Source: Hyalella azteca (taxonomy: Eukaryota; Arthropoda; Malacostraca; Amphipoda; Hyalellidae). Taken from it: a DNA stretch of 64,000 nt. Location: NCBI RefSeq assembly GCF_000764305.2, contig NW_025932661.1:27031-91030 (forward strand). Direction: 5' to 3'. The notes beneath the pieces were generated by a model, which saw nothing but the letters and a program-made list of their open reading frames with translations, had not been told where the DNA came from and ran no database searches. Of this stretch, positions 45,601 through 57,400 are shown one piece after another (the first letter of the stretch is position 1; every line of letters begins with the position of its first letter). The position numbers and the translations under genes were made by a program.

Positions 45601-48600
45601 AAAAAAAAAACGCTCAAGATTACACATTTGTCTTGTAAAGTTTTTAAATTGAAGAGTCAGATTCTGCTCGGTGTTCTTCGTTTTGAGTGCCAGGACTTGG
45701 TTTTAGTTATGGTACTGCTAATTTAGCATCATTTTGAGGGCGTGTGCATTAGCGTTTCCTGCCTTAAATAACCCTTGAATCATAAGCTTTTGCGCAAGCT
45801 CTGACGAAGGCAGGAATATGGCATGAGGTTTTGAATGCAACCCGCAGATACCTGCACCAGCACGTGAAGAGCTTCAGAGGAGAGTCCATCAAGGCGCGCA
45901 TCAAGAGCAACCAGGCGACGCCCATGACGACCTTCTCAGGGAACCACGCACGCGCTGCAGGAGCTCCTGCTCAGACTGGGCAGCAAGTCGGTGTGGCGGG
46001 TGTGGCCATCACCACCACACACTTGCCTCACATAGCTGGTAAGTAATAAAAAAGTTTCTTCTTGTGTCTATATTTCCATATCCAACTTTGCCGTCTTAGG
46101 CCTTGTTGAGTATTTCAGCCAAACTACCCTTTCATCTCTCCAATGGTTTTCTTGCTTTGGTTTATCTGCTAAAATAATGTTTTTTGCAATTGCAAATGGT
46201 AATTCAATTAAATTTCCAATTTTGACTTTTATTTCAGTTTATCACTTTTCAGTATTCATCAGTATTTATTTTTATTTCAGTTCATCTGTAATGCTGACTG
46301 TAACTTTCCAACATGATCGACCTCTCATATTATCACACACTGATTTTTAATATTTTTATATTACTCTGCTGCGCTATTTTCATTATACAAGAAAGTTAAT
46401 CTTTTGCGTTGAATCACATGGTTTAACTTTGTATTAATTGTCTGATAGATTGATGTGAACAATGAACAGCATTACAATGTTTGATGGGTTAAATTTGATT
46501 GTTACCTCCAAGTCAATGTATTATGTTTGCATTAACTTGCCGCTAAGACTGGCGCCGCTAAGTTCACGCTTTGCCACCAAAATATTTGTTTTGTGCAGTT
46601 GTAAGTGGGTAATATTGTGTGTCTTCTTTCTTTCAAGACCTTTTCACTATTTTGAAAATCATTCCCGCACCATACTTCAGCTATAAAACTTCATGTTGAA
46701 GATTTGTTGTCTGTTGAACATGGCTGTAAGTTCAAGAGATGAAACTAAAATGCCGTCTGTATGTAGATATAAATCATTCCAGAAGTTAATGAGCTTGAAT
46801 TGTTAGTCCAAATTTATAGATGCCAACAGTTTCAAAAATTTCAATAAATATCTAATTCTCTGTTGGCATTCAATCTGAATGTCTTCTGAAATGATGCATG
46901 TGTTGGTGAGTGAGCAAAAGCTCAACTCTAAAAGACATTTTAGGCATGGGTGATTTACAAATTTTGGTTGGGTAACAACGAGAAAAATTGGGTTTCGGCG
47001 ATGCCGTGGCACTTTTATCCAATTGTATGACGAATTATAACCAAGTTGCATAGTCAAATGTGACGTAAAAAATGCAAACAGGTAGAATGTATTTATCACT
47101 AAAATATAGCTAATTTTTGGGCACACGCTATTAAATTAAACAATTCTTTATGCGGTTGCCGATTTCTGGATTAATTTTTTTGTCTACTGTGTCGATGTTG
47201 CAAGACTGTCACTACTATTGCATTACATTTTCTCCTATCAATTGTATTGTTGAAATGTTCTACCTCTACGCCGTCGTTGATTTCCATGAATACTTCATCT
47301 GGTGGTTTTGTTTTCATAAAATCTACACGTAAATAAGTTCAGTGGGTGTTTTTGAGTACATCAAGTGAGTATTTATGTCATCGCGTGCACGCAGGAGGCA
47401 CAAATGCTGCCCTATACCACACTCAGCGCCCGGGTTCTACCCCAGCAGCAGCCGGTGCAATACAGCCCGCTGCTGCTGCTAGCGGCACAACGAGCTCCGT
47501 TGTTACTGGTGAGCTCTCTCTTCCTTGATCTCATTATACTCTTCCGTATCAATATTTCAGCGCCCATTTTGTTAAACTTCCTAATGGTCTGCAGATCTCG
47601 TGGCTGGCTTGTTATGCTACGAAGATTTCCGTAATAAGTGCGCAAGCTAGCTCTTGCTAGTATTCTCATGATAACGATCGTATAAACGGAAGAGAAAATT
47701 CAGTCTAGCATTGAAACATGCCTCAAGTTTCAAGTTCAATTGCTCAAAATTCGCAGTCAAAAGAATGAATTATTTCTACGGTACTTTGAATGAAGTTACA
47801 GAAGTCTTGAACATATTGGGCAGCTAGCCCAGAAATTCTTAAACTTCTGAATTCGCTGAAGACCTCATCCAGAAACTGAAAAATGAGACCAAACATTTTT
47901 TCAGGATCTCTCAGCTACGCAAATGATGATTCCGTTGCTATAATAAGTCGCAGTGGTAAAGAAAGGCCTTTATTGAAATTATGCTTGGAACATTGTTATT
48001 TTAATTTAATACCTTTGGTTCTTCATTTCCAATTTTGTGTTATCAACATAGCAATATATCAATTCGGTTTCATATGGACACAATTTCAGGAACATACATA
48101 CGGTGCCCAAAACCTCACATAAACAGTGCCCGATACATTATTTTGATTAAGTTTTTAGCATACCGAGACTGGTTTCAAATTATCATCATCTAGAGGCTTC
48201 AGAATGTCCAGCAAATTTCAAAAGGTGATAAAAAAATTACCTGCAGTTAGAACGATGGTTTGAATAAACCAGGTGAGAGAAAATTTATGCCTGAGAAGTG
48301 AGTCAAATTGTGTGGTAATTTAGTGCTGGTTTCGATTCGAATCGACATATTTTGAGCAAAAATATCATTATCCTTTTGATTTCAGGCTCCGTGCCGTCAA
48401 CAGCAGCTGCTGCTGGTAGCCCATTACTCTACCATCCTCACACGCTACACCCTCATCACCAACATCACCACCACCACCATCACCACCCCGCAGCCGTGGC
48501 TGCTGCAGGATCACCATCGATCGCCCCTTCTCACCTCGCAGCTCCGGCAGCCTGCTACCCAGCCCAGCCTTACTATAACATCCAACATCCCATGCCAGCA

Positions 48601-51600
48601 GTCGTGAGTAACTTAACTTTAAAAATTGATCCTCTATAAACTCTTTGATTTTTCATTGGAATTTCTTTTGAAAACTTTCATGCTTGTTTTGGCAAGCAAT
48701 GTGCGATTGCCGGTTTTTCAAAGGGTGAAGTTGCTTCTGCCAGCCCTCCCTTAAAAAAAACTGTTTTTGACTGTTTAAATTTGTGAAATTTGAATTAGGA
48801 TGCAATTTTTGATGCGACGAAATTTATAAATTGTTCACTTAATTGCCAATGGTAACGGGAGAGTTGTGTGGTGCAAAGCTGAAGCATGACTTCCTCAATT
48901 GGAAGTGGAAACTGGCACCCACAAAGTGTGGCTTCAACTTGTCGACAGGCCGCCTGCGTAAGAGGGATAAAATCTACTTGCTCAATGTGCTAGAGGCTTC
49001 AAGGTGGTGTTAGTTTAAAGGCTTCTTTGTATCATTTCATTTCTAGAAGTGGATTTAATTCCTTCATTATTATCGTTTATTAACTTCATAATTCTATAAA
49101 TATCATTGCGCATTTATTCTTGATGTTGGCTCTGTAGAAAATCACTGGGTATAATTATTCTGCCTCAAAATTACAATCTTGACCGTTTCTCTGCATGTAT
49201 AAATATTATATTTAATAAATATTGAATAATGCCATTCTGAAGTAAATTCGAAGTTTTTTTTTTTTTACTATGTAACAATGGTGCATTTTGTATGACATTA
49301 GGTTTCTTAACTGGCGATGTTTTACTTCTGATTAGTTTGATAGAATTTGTAAATTAGTTTAGTTCAATGAGTTGAGTTGTGATTAGTTAACTCTCTGCGG
49401 ATTTGCGGTGACTTCTTCTTCAGGAATAATCATATAAATAAGAGACATCACGACTCAGTCCCTACACATATGAGAAGGAATCAAATCTTTCAATCAGAGT
49501 AGGATTGATCGCAATTTTACAGAAGGTACAAAAGGGCTCTAGAAATGAGATATTTGGGTTGTCATAGTAATGCATTTCTTCTTCATTTTTGTTTACAGTT
49601 CTATCCGTCACCCCTGATGACTCAGTGGACTTCTCATCAAAATAATTTTTTGGACTTCAGCCAGTTTGTTAGTTTCAACGGACTCAATCCGACTAGCACA
49701 TACAAGCCCACCGCTGGGCAGCTTGGCCCTCGTTTCAGCAATGGCAACACGAACAGCACTGGCAACGCGGCCTCAGCCAACAACTCTAGTGCTGTCAATA
49801 ATAAAAAGTAAGGCAATCTTTGAGTTTTAGGTGCGCTTCAAAGGCAGGGTCGAAAGAAGAGGCACTTTTGTGATGCTGGATTTGTTCAATTGCCGGTCAT
49901 TACATTTTATTTACTTGCCAATTTATGGTTCTTTGATCTTGTTGAGATAGTAGTATTATCTTCTGTGAATATTTGTTACGAGAATTTCCGCCTCATTTCA
50001 GAAAATAAGGTTATTAGTAGACTCCTTATCTAGATGAGGTTTTACTTTGAAAAAAAAAACATGAATCTGGTCTGTACAAAGTAACGTCTCTATATGCCTG
50101 TTTTTTTTTTTATATGTTAACCTAGCTTCTTCATCACACCAGAGATTCTTTGAATTCCCCTTATTCACGTTTGAAAGCTAGAAATTCAGTTGAGCCAAAA
50201 TTGAATTTTTCTCATCATGCTTCAGTCGGTATAGAATATTCTTATCCCTTGTTTGCGAAGAGCAGTAGGTGACATTGATGACTGAATGAGCATGGGAAAT
50301 ATTGCTGATAGTTTGGACTGAACATAGGAGTTATTACTGACTTACGTTTGATGTCGACAGCCGTGATACCAGCCGCGTTCCACTTCCCTCAACCTCTTCG
50401 GGAGCTGCAGGCCCGTCTGGCACCACTGGCGGTTCAGCAGGACCGCATTCTTTGCCTTCACGTCTCTTCAGCCGCCCTCACTCATCTCCCTCACCTTCGG
50501 CTCCATTGCCTTCTCAACACACAAGTGCCGCCTACTCGGTCCCTTTCAGTTCCTACTCGCAGCCTACTCCATCGTACGTTGTACCTTACTCCTATGCGAA
50601 CGTGCAACCGCAGCTCACTGTCAGTGGTAGTGCGTCTTTGCAGCATTACCATCTACAGCAGCAGCAACAACAGCAACATCAACAGCAGCAAGAAAGCAGC
50701 GTCATCAACCACCAGCAGCAGCATATGAGTAGCTCAAACCAGCAGCAGCAAGTGGGCAGCAGCAATAGTGCTAGTGCAGTCGCCAGTGATAACAGCTCTA
50801 GCAATAGCACTACAACTCAACAGGATAGTGGCCGCAGTTCCCCTCTATTAATGAAGACCGACACTCCACCAGTACCTCCTCTACTCACTTCTAATCAGCA
50901 TCACTCCAAAAACCATGACGTGCGTTCCCCTAACGCTCCTTTAATACCCCAGCCTCCTTTCCTCCACCCTGAAGGATCCCATAACTCCCCTCTCATGGGA
51001 ACTGCACCTCCCCACTCGCTGCACCACCGCACCAGATTCAACAGCAATAACTCTGGTTACCCCGGCCAGGGCATGTACGGCCATCAGCGTGGTGGCCCAC
51101 ATCCTGTCAACATGAGTGGAGGCGGTAGTGTTCACCGTAACCCGTACCATCATCACCATCAACACCATCATCCCCCAGGCTACGGTATATATTCTGGAGG
51201 GCCTCCTCATCACTACATGGGCAGGGACGCGATGTCCCATAGACCCATGAGGGGCATGCCGCCCCGTAACAATAATTCCGGCGCCAATAACAATACCAAC
51301 AATAATAGTAATAGTCACAGTAATAGTAACAATAATAGTAATAATAACAACAATAATAGAGGGAGACAAAGACAACGTGATGAAGGATCTAGTACATCTA
51401 ACACTGGTGATGATAGACAAAGCAATGCAATGAGCTCCCACAGATTATCAGGTAATAACAGACACAGCGATAACAACAGAAGTCAACAAAAACACCAATC
51501 TAGTTCAATTAATGATAGCTCCAGCAGAAGTAACAATTCCAATACTTCTCTATCAAGTGCTTCAAAACTCACCCAAGCTCAGCAAGTTTTAGGACATCAG

Positions 51601-54444
51601 CAGCAGTTTGCTTTAGAATCTGACTCATTCCCTCCATTACCTGGGGCTGATGAAAATTCTTCGGTTGAAGCTAATAGTTTGGTTAGCAACAGCCCAACTG
51701 TGAGCACAGCCTCTGAAGTCCCCACGTACGCGACTGAAGAAACTTCAACTGTGTCAGTTGCGTCGGCTGCAGTACCTGTAACTTCTTCAAACACAGTTAC
51801 AACCTCTGTAGCTCCGCCCTCCGATCCTCATTATTCTTCCAGAGGGTCGGATGCTAGTGCCTCCAGTGGCCCTAAATTTTCTGATGTAATGAAGAAACCT
51901 CGCGTAGAAGCACCTCCAGCTCTCAATAAAGGGGCTGATTCAGATGCTTCTGCTGTTACTAATGATGCTAGTGGTTTGGTGAATGGTGCTGTTGGTGACA
52001 ACAGTAACTCGTCGTCTACTTTGGACAGTGGCAAGGAGCAGCGTCAACCACGAGCTCCCAGGAACAGAAGATCCGATGCTGCCGTTAAAAATGGGAACAG
52101 TAATACCAAAACTCAAAGTAACAAGCCTGTTCTGACCACTCCTACCACAACTTCATCCCCTGCTCTCAAATTACAGCAGAACAACAGCTGTAACATTTCG
52201 AATAGCATTAACAATAACGTCAGTTCAAGTGCCGTGAAGCCGCCTACTTCAGTGTCTAAACCACAATATGGAAGCAATGTCCCGCAACCTAAAGCTTCAG
52301 TGGCAAGAACTTCTTCTGCGAGTGCTTCTCCCAAGGTTCAGAATGTTAGTGTCTCTCCTTCTGTTGCTTCTGTGTTACCTACAGCTGCCCCACCAGCTGC
52401 TCCTCCTGTGCCAACTACCCCTGCCCCGTTGTCTGATAGAACTGATGGCGACGAGACTGAGTCCACTGAAGGTCAGGATGGAGGGGACGATGGAGGCTGG
52501 ATAACTAAAAAGGCTAAAGAACCGCGAGGTCATCGATTCGCAACTCGTGGAGGAAGAGATCACCATCACACAGGAGCAAGTGGCGGACATTACGGGAGTA
52601 GAGGACACAAGGATCAAAGCGGCTATAGTGGTTATTCAAGTCATCAACCAACGCTGAACGGTAATGCTTCACCTCCCCCTTCCAGTTCGAGATCAGCTCC
52701 TCCCAACAAGTGAGTCACAATTGAGACCAAGAGCTCGCTTTTTTATCTTAACACAATTTATTGATTCAAATAACTTGAGTGTAGGTCTGACCATCGTTTA
52801 CCTCACGCGTCCTATTCCCACTGCAGGACAGGATCATTTTGAGCTGTTGAAATTTGTGACTTTTAAAACATCCATTAAATTTCGACTCATGATCGCCAAA
52901 TTTCTTACTTGAGCAGCAAAGGAAAAATAGCAAGAAGTTCAATTTCGGAAGTCGAAGACAAAACCTCGGCAAACAGTTCGAACGCGGCTCCTGTTGCTGC
53001 TAACTGCAGCGTTGCGGCATTAACAGCTCCTGTCAATACAAACACTTCCGTCTCTGTTGCCCAAGCCTCCGAGGCATCTGTGAGTAACTTCTGCATCAGT
53101 CAGCAATGATTAAAATAGTAATTTGTTGTGTCATATTGTACCTATGATAGAGAATCTCATGAGAATACATATTTAAAGGAGGAAAATGTTTTGCGAATAG
53201 TTTATGGAGCGTTTAAAAGTTCATCATACTTGAGATGCTGTCACTAATATGAGCAGGGTATTAAGTTTGCTTTGGAGTTAGATCCTATGTCTATGTGGGC
53301 CGTGAGCTGTGTCACTTCTTTACGGCTATTATGCCGCTTAAAAACAGGGCAGTTTTGAAGACACAACATTATGTGAATTTATTACCTCCATAATTTCGTA
53401 GTAACTCGGATCATTTATAAGTGAAATCAGATTGCAGTGCCTTTAAAATTCCATTTTTTGTCCTCAGGAGCCCGTTACCACGTGGGCTCATATAGCCGGT
53501 CAAGGCCCTAAGAAAGCTCCAGCAGTCGCAGCGTCGTCTGGTGGTGTCGGTGACGGCGCTAACAAAGACTCGTGCACGGGGAGCAGCACTTCTGCAACTG
53601 CTGCTTCTAGTGCCGGTGCGGTGGCCACGTCTGCTACTGCCGCTCCTCTGTCCCAGGATAAAGATAAAAGAAGTACTCTGACCAGACCCACTCGTGGAAC
53701 TCCTTCTAGGTTCCCAGGTTAGTAAATTTCGTTGATATTTTTGAAAGTTTTCATACATTTAAGGAAGGGTTCTACGGTCTAAGTTTCCATTTTCTAAAGA
53801 TCATTGGCTTACGTTTTCCTATTCATTCTAGCGGTTCCGACAGTATTTTTCTGCACTGACTCGTGAGCAAACGTGGTGAGGTTGAAAACTCGCGCCTCTG
53901 CCGTAGTCAATCATTGAGCTAAACGCTTGGCCATATTGTGGCATCTTCCTTGTCGTACAGACTGTGCTACCTACCATATTACATCAAAGTTCAATGTAAG
54001 TGTTACCACACTTGTCCGCCCGAAGAAGATATCAGGGCTTAATATATTCATCTCACGTAATATTTTAATTCATAGACTTGTTATTTTTTAAATGATTCCC
54101 AGTCTTATTTATATGCAACACTAAGAAATGACAGTGCTGCTAGAAATTCAGTACACTTGGTATATTTGACAGACCGAGGTGGCGGTCGTGGTAGCCGTGG
54201 TGCCTACGGTCAGCCCGGTCGTGGTGGGATGGCTGCGGGGCGCCGTGAGCACGGTAATCGTGAGTACAGCAGCAGCAGTTACACGTCATCACGTGGCGGC
54301 CGGTCGCATTACAACAGACATGACGGTGATCACCACCCACATCACTACAGTAATGACGCCCCAAGACTACCTGCTCAGCCCTCAAGAGATGTACCGTCTG
54401 CAGCACCTCCACCTGTCGCGTCTAACGTCGCTCGCTCCAAATGA
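31626..54444 (+). CDS. LARP4: La-related protein 4 (LARP4/4B family), giant form (whole gene)
   Basis: Fourteen exons join in frame. From 35496 the 13 downstream exons sum to 6681 nt (2226 codons plus stop); the first long exon adds up to about 660 residues. Vertebrate LARP4 has about 720. Diagnostic parts in order: PAM2 motif LNPLAEAFEP (35550-35579), a degenerate La motif, an RRM with NVLILREM, CWYITFES and SIKARIKS, the downstream block FSQFVSFNGL...YK, the FPPLPG motif (51628-51645), Q/H/N-rich low complexity, and an RGG-type tail. Known family role: cytoplasmic, binds poly(A) RNA and PABP (also RACK1), slows deadenylation and stabilises mRNA. The first exon and true start are unresolved; no in-frame ATG lies in the first 1500 nt of the long exon, so an upstream start exon (perhaps 26017-26085) is required. 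Confidence 0.92.
33624..35495 (+). other. LARP4 intron (33.6-35.5 kb)
   Basis: No exon seen. A TATAAATA sequence lies at 35450-35457, 38 bp before the acceptor, and could mark an alternative start, although the next in-frame ATG is far downstream. Confidence 0.45.
35496..37263 (+). CDS. LARP4: LARP4 exon with PAM2 motif
   Basis: Acceptor CATTCGCAG ends at 35495; donor ACTG|GTGAGT begins at 37264. SPILNPLAEAFEPR near its start fits PAM2 (LNxxAxxFxP), the peptide bound by the PABP MLLE domain; vertebrate LARP4 carries the PAM2w variant in the same place, before the La module. The remaining ~560 residues are Ser/Pro-rich and disordered. They contain RSRSLP, RTKSAY, RSKSAP and RSKSES, of which two match the 14-3-3 mode-1 pattern RSxSxP. 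CCCC follows the PAM2 region. It leaves with one base (phase 1). Confidence 0.85.
35550..35579 (+). other. PAM2 (PABP-interacting) motif
   Basis: The encoded LNPLAEAFEP has the invariant L, N, A, F and P of PAM2. Phe occupies the position where vertebrate LARP4 has Trp. It predicts binding to the MLLE domain of cytoplasmic poly(A)-binding protein. Confidence 0.85.
40494..41264. mobile_element. pogo/Tigger-like MITE, 771 bp
   Basis: The ends TACAGCAATCCCTTGATTAA and, inverted, TACAGCAATCCCTTGATTAG, with terminal TA, resemble pogo/Tigger (Tc1/mariner superfamily) termini. A 60-codon internal frame (40862-41044) contains LNRLCSQHECLWN, faintly MADF-like; no DDE transposase is seen. Confidence 0.8.
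41597..41625 (+). repeat. 13-bp perfect hairpin
   Basis: TGAGCAATTGGCA and TGCCAATTGCTCA are separated by AAA. The stem is too short for a typical microRNA precursor and has no visible partner. Confidence 0.7.
42886..43672 (+). CDS. LARP4: LARP4 exon before the La module
   Basis: Acceptor CCTTTACAG ends at 42885; donor GACAC|GTAAGT begins at 43673. It enters with two bases completing GTT from the previous exon. It is Ser/Pro/Thr-rich and disordered and ends with ILNELATVLADT, the expected place of La-motif helix 1. Confidence 0.88.
43990..44129 (+). CDS. LARP4: LARP4 exon, degenerate La motif
   Basis: Acceptor TTTATCAG ends at 43989; donor AAAG|GTGGGC begins at 44130. It encodes DSNNYVPLSVLLN...ITSDPEALKKAL, which aligns with the DSDQFIPIWTVAN...LTTDPDLILEVL half of the LARP4 La motif. 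The usual FSRENL segment before it is replaced by NMFKNEASM. Confidence 0.9.
44928..45040 (+). CDS. LARP4: LARP4 exon, La-RRM linker and RRM strand 1
   Basis: Acceptor TCTAACTAG ends at 44927; donor CTC|GTAAGT begins at 45041. KWDFDSATGRVRMRPGRN leads into NVLILREM, the counterpart of CIVILREI in vertebrate LARP4. Confidence 0.92.
45371..45477 (+). CDS. LARP4: LARP4 exon, RRM core
   Basis: Acceptor TTCTTGCAG ends at 45370; donor TTTT|GTGAGT begins at 45478. It encodes GIFKDPCPPVQSARYV and SGCWYITFES, equivalent to the LFK..NCPKV and NWYITF strands of vertebrate LARP4. Confidence 0.95.
45848..46038 (+). CDS. LARP4: LARP4 exon, end of RRM
   Basis: Acceptor AACCCGCAG ends at 45847; donor GCTG|GTAAGT begins at 46039. 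HVKSFRGESIKARIKSN matches the EVKTFQGKPIMARIKA end of the family RRM, followed by an Ala/Gly/Thr-rich linker. Confidence 0.95.
47395..47508 (+). CDS. LARP4: LARP4 exon, Ala-rich linker
   Basis: Acceptor CACGCAG ends at 47394; donor ACTG|GTGAGC begins at 47509. It is phase 1 on both sides, so skipping it would keep the frame. Confidence 0.85.
48386..48603 (+). CDS. LARP4: LARP4 exon, His-rich
   Basis: Acceptor GATTTCAG ends at 48385; donor GTC|GTGAGT begins at 48604. It carries a His run (HHQHHHHHHH) and ends QPYYNIQHPMPAV. Confidence 0.9.
48849..49013 (+). CDS. Coding-like orphan ORF in a LARP4 intron
   Basis: ATG to TAG, 54 residues, with balanced coding-like composition (HDFLNWKWKLAPTKCGF, then LRKRDKIYLLNVLEASR), unlike the AT-rich intron around it. 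There is no good acceptor before it. It could be a transposon-derived or retroposed fragment, or a cryptic exon; I do not recognise it. Confidence 0.3.
   Translation: MVTGELCGAKLKHDFLNWKWKLAPTKCGFNLSTGRLRKRDKIYLLNVLEASRWC
49599..49807 (+). CDS. LARP4: LARP4 exon, conserved post-RRM block
   Basis: Acceptor TGTTTACAG ends at 49598; donor AAAA|GTAAGG begins at 49808. FSQFVSFNGLNPTSTYK aligns with the NGSFVNGFNSPGSYK block downstream of the RRM in vertebrate LARP4. An N/S-rich tail follows. Confidence 0.93.
50361..52709 (+). CDS. LARP4: LARP4 long low-complexity exon
   Basis: Acceptor GTCGACAG ends at 50360; donor AACAA|GTGAGT begins at 52710. The 783 codons include Q-rich (near 50655), H-rich (near 51150) and N/S-rich tracts (51265-51360), the LARP4-family FPPLPG motif (51628-51645), FSDVMKK, and GGWITKKAKEPRG...RGGRD near the end. 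If the intron is retained, TGA follows at once. Confidence 0.93.
52917..53079 (+). CDS. LARP4: LARP4 exon, Ser/Ala-rich
   Basis: Acceptor TTGAGCAG ends at 52916 (weak pyrimidine tract); donor TCT|GTGAGT begins at 53080. It continues the frame with KGKIARSSISEVEDK and a Ser/Ala/Val-rich run. Confidence 0.8.
53468..53717 (+). CDS. LARP4: LARP4 exon, Ser/Ala-rich with basic end
   Basis: Acceptor GTCCTCAG ends at 53467; donor CCAG|GTTAGT begins at 53718. EPVTTWAHIAGQGPKK opens the exon and KDKRSTLTRPTRGTPSR closes it. Confidence 0.85.
54173..54444 (+). CDS. LARP4: LARP4 terminal exon, RGG tail
   Basis: Acceptor TTTGACAG ends at 54172; TGA at 54442-54444. DRGGGRGSRGAYGQPGRGG is an Arg-Gly tail likely to bind RNA and to be methylated on arginine; it ends with a Pro/Ala-rich stretch. 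Confidence 0.9.
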
Positions 54445-57400
54445 TGGCCGCTCTCTTGATACCACATGAGGAACTTCCTCCTAATCAACTCTCGTTGTTC
54501 TAATTACCATTATTTATAATTACTCTGCAGTATTCCAAAGCTCGTCATTTTGGATCAATATTCTACATTGCCCATCTTCTATTGTTGCCGTGAATAAGAT
54601 TGTAAGATAGAGCAATAGCGCCAAAAACTGTAAATTTTGTAATAATGCAGCATTGCGGTATTAGTTTGCACTATTGAAATAACTCGAGTGTTTAAAAGTG
54701 ATGAGTTTGTTCAAGCATTTGAGATTGTTGATTTTCTGTAGTTCTCTTGGTCCAGCTCGGGTTACCTTTCTTTGGACAGTTTCCTGAAATATTTTAGTTT
54801 GAAAACCTTTCCGCCACTAATGAGAGCCAGCTGACTTTTTAGGGATCCGAACTGTAGTTATGAAGAAGGAAGATTAAAACACAAATATTGAATCACTGCC
54901 ATAGTTCGTGTTGAACGAATATTAAGGTTTATTTCTTCTCGGTCGCGGGAAGAGTACAGCTACTGGATGATGTAATATTTTAACCCTTCGCCGTATTTTT
55001 TGACAGAACCTTTGTGCCTCTGTGTCTCGTGAGCGCGGCTCGTGGCATTGCAGCGATACACCACGGTTGCCATTGCTTATGAGTTTTTTTCGTAGATATT
55101 GAATTCCATATCTAGTGTTAAACTTTTTTGTCGTTATTCAACCTAGTAGCTGTATTTCCTTTTCCCCTTCTTTCGTTTTTGTACAGAGTTGTAACAAAAG
55201 TGATTCGTTAACCTATAAATATATATACGCTCGTGTTTATTTCTACGTGATGCTGGTGCTGTTTCGACTGACACTACTCAGCTCTTGATTTTGTTTATAA
55301 ACGTTGATTCATATTCTTTAAAATTTCTGCAGTGCTTGTTTTTAATGTAATTGTGGTACTGACAAATTGGATAGCGTTATCATGTTTAACACTTTTCTAT
55401 ATAAGAGATGTGACGCCGAATAATGTCATTATCTAATTTCGTACAATTTAACCAAAATGTTACATTTTTGTTACTGATGGCTAGAATTGTGTGCATATCG
55501 AGTCATTATTGTAACCATTGATGTTTGATGCCGATGATTCAATCGGCTTTTGAGCTACGATTGAACTATTTAATACTTAACGAAGTCTCATAACAAGTGA
55601 CGTGAAGATTATTCTGAATATTTTAGACCGACTTAAGTCTGACTCCATCATGATTAGCACTAGTGAGAGGACACATCAAACTTCATAGTAAAGTGCCTTG
55701 TATAGTTAATGTTACTGAACGAGAAGGACGCAATGTAATTACTTGTGTTGTAGACAACTGAAACTGTCCGAATTTCAAGTCTAATAATACATCTGATTGA
55801 TGCTCCTCGATTTTGTGCTCTGAAGTTTTTCTGAATCGGCTTCTTTTATTTTGTAAAAATGCTCCTTCGTTAGCTCAACTTTGTTTTGTCTCTGAATGAA
55901 TTTCAATTCATTATGCAATTCTTGAATAATGCCTGGAACGCATAAGCTGTGTGTTGGTGTTGAAAATATTACGAGAGCGTCCGAACTGTAGAACCAGTTG
56001 TTACTAAGCTCTCGAATTTTTGGAAAAGATGCAAGGTATTCCAAGTGGTTAGAGTATATGCTAATTTGGTTATATATGAACATTGCCCGTGTCCTGCTGC
56101 ACGCTTTCACAACTTATTCTCTCTTGCGTCAAGTTCTATAGCGTGTCATTGTGATATTACCTAACCGTAACTCTACGATAAACGTCTCTTTATACAATAT
56201 AAAGGTATTGCGATGTTTACTGTAATTACCACTGTTTTGTAATATATTGTATATAATATAGCCGCACTTGTGTACATGAAACTCGTGATGTCTGTTTAGT
56301 GACATTGGTTAACAGCAATGGGCAAAGTTATCTTTCCTAATGCAGTGGTACTCAATTTACTCAGCAAGAATCGACCCAAGCAAGCAGCACCTGCTGTTTT
56401 TATCGAGTTCTCCTGAGCTTGTGACTAGCTAAGACTGAATTATAATCTTTTTGTTGCACTTGGGTGGCATTCATCTTCAAAATTTGAGTGAAACGCTACA
56501 TTTAACATTTTGTTTGCTGCTACCTAACCTGTCGTCAATGCCGTTCATATCTCTAGGCCTGCTAACTAAAGTTCTTGCAGTAGACTGGGTTAGTAGGTTG
56601 CTACTTTGGTACTTGCAAGACAGCAGTACGGAATTTTTTGTTATTCTCTTTTCTCTTTTTTGTTATTCTATAACTCTGCTTCGGAGATAAATCGGTACTA
56701 TATTTGAACGTTTCTGCTGCCTGGACGATACATTAGGCATATTCTCTCAAGAATTTGGTGAAAGTAAAACATGCCGCCGTAAGGTCCTGTTGTGGCGGCT
56801 GTAGTAGTGTGAATAGTGTAAGACATTTATTTTGAGAAAAGACATAATTATTAGTCAACTGTTTTTTAAACTCAAGCGCATCATGCGAAAGTTGTTGCGG
56901 AGCGTTCGAAGGAGTATCGGACCTGTCCAGATTTACAACTTGAAAACGTGCATCCTTTTGGCAGCCTTATGGTTTGCTTCGACGATTCTCATCTCGTGTT
57001 TGCAGCAAGATCATCGGTGATCATTAAGCAGTCCAGAAAAGTATCAAAGCATTTTCTAATAATTTCGTTACTACTGTGTTGATGGTCAAAATGTTCGATG
57101 AAAATGATGTTTAAATTAGCGATAAAATAATTTTTACTTCTTGAAGCCGTCGTTATTCTGGTTAATTTCCTTACGAAGAAACTATTGACGGTTGGGAACG
57201 TTTAAGCCGTAAAACTGTGGTCAAGATACAGTGCGGTTTGTATGTATATGCACCAGTTCTTAACCAGAAATGTTGTTGACTGTTGTTATATTATGTGTAT
57301 TATTTGTATGAATGTGCATATGCGGCTTAATTAAGGGAAGTAGTTCCGCATTATTGCTCGCATCACTCGTAGGTGGTAAGTACCTGTGCTGTGCTAGATC

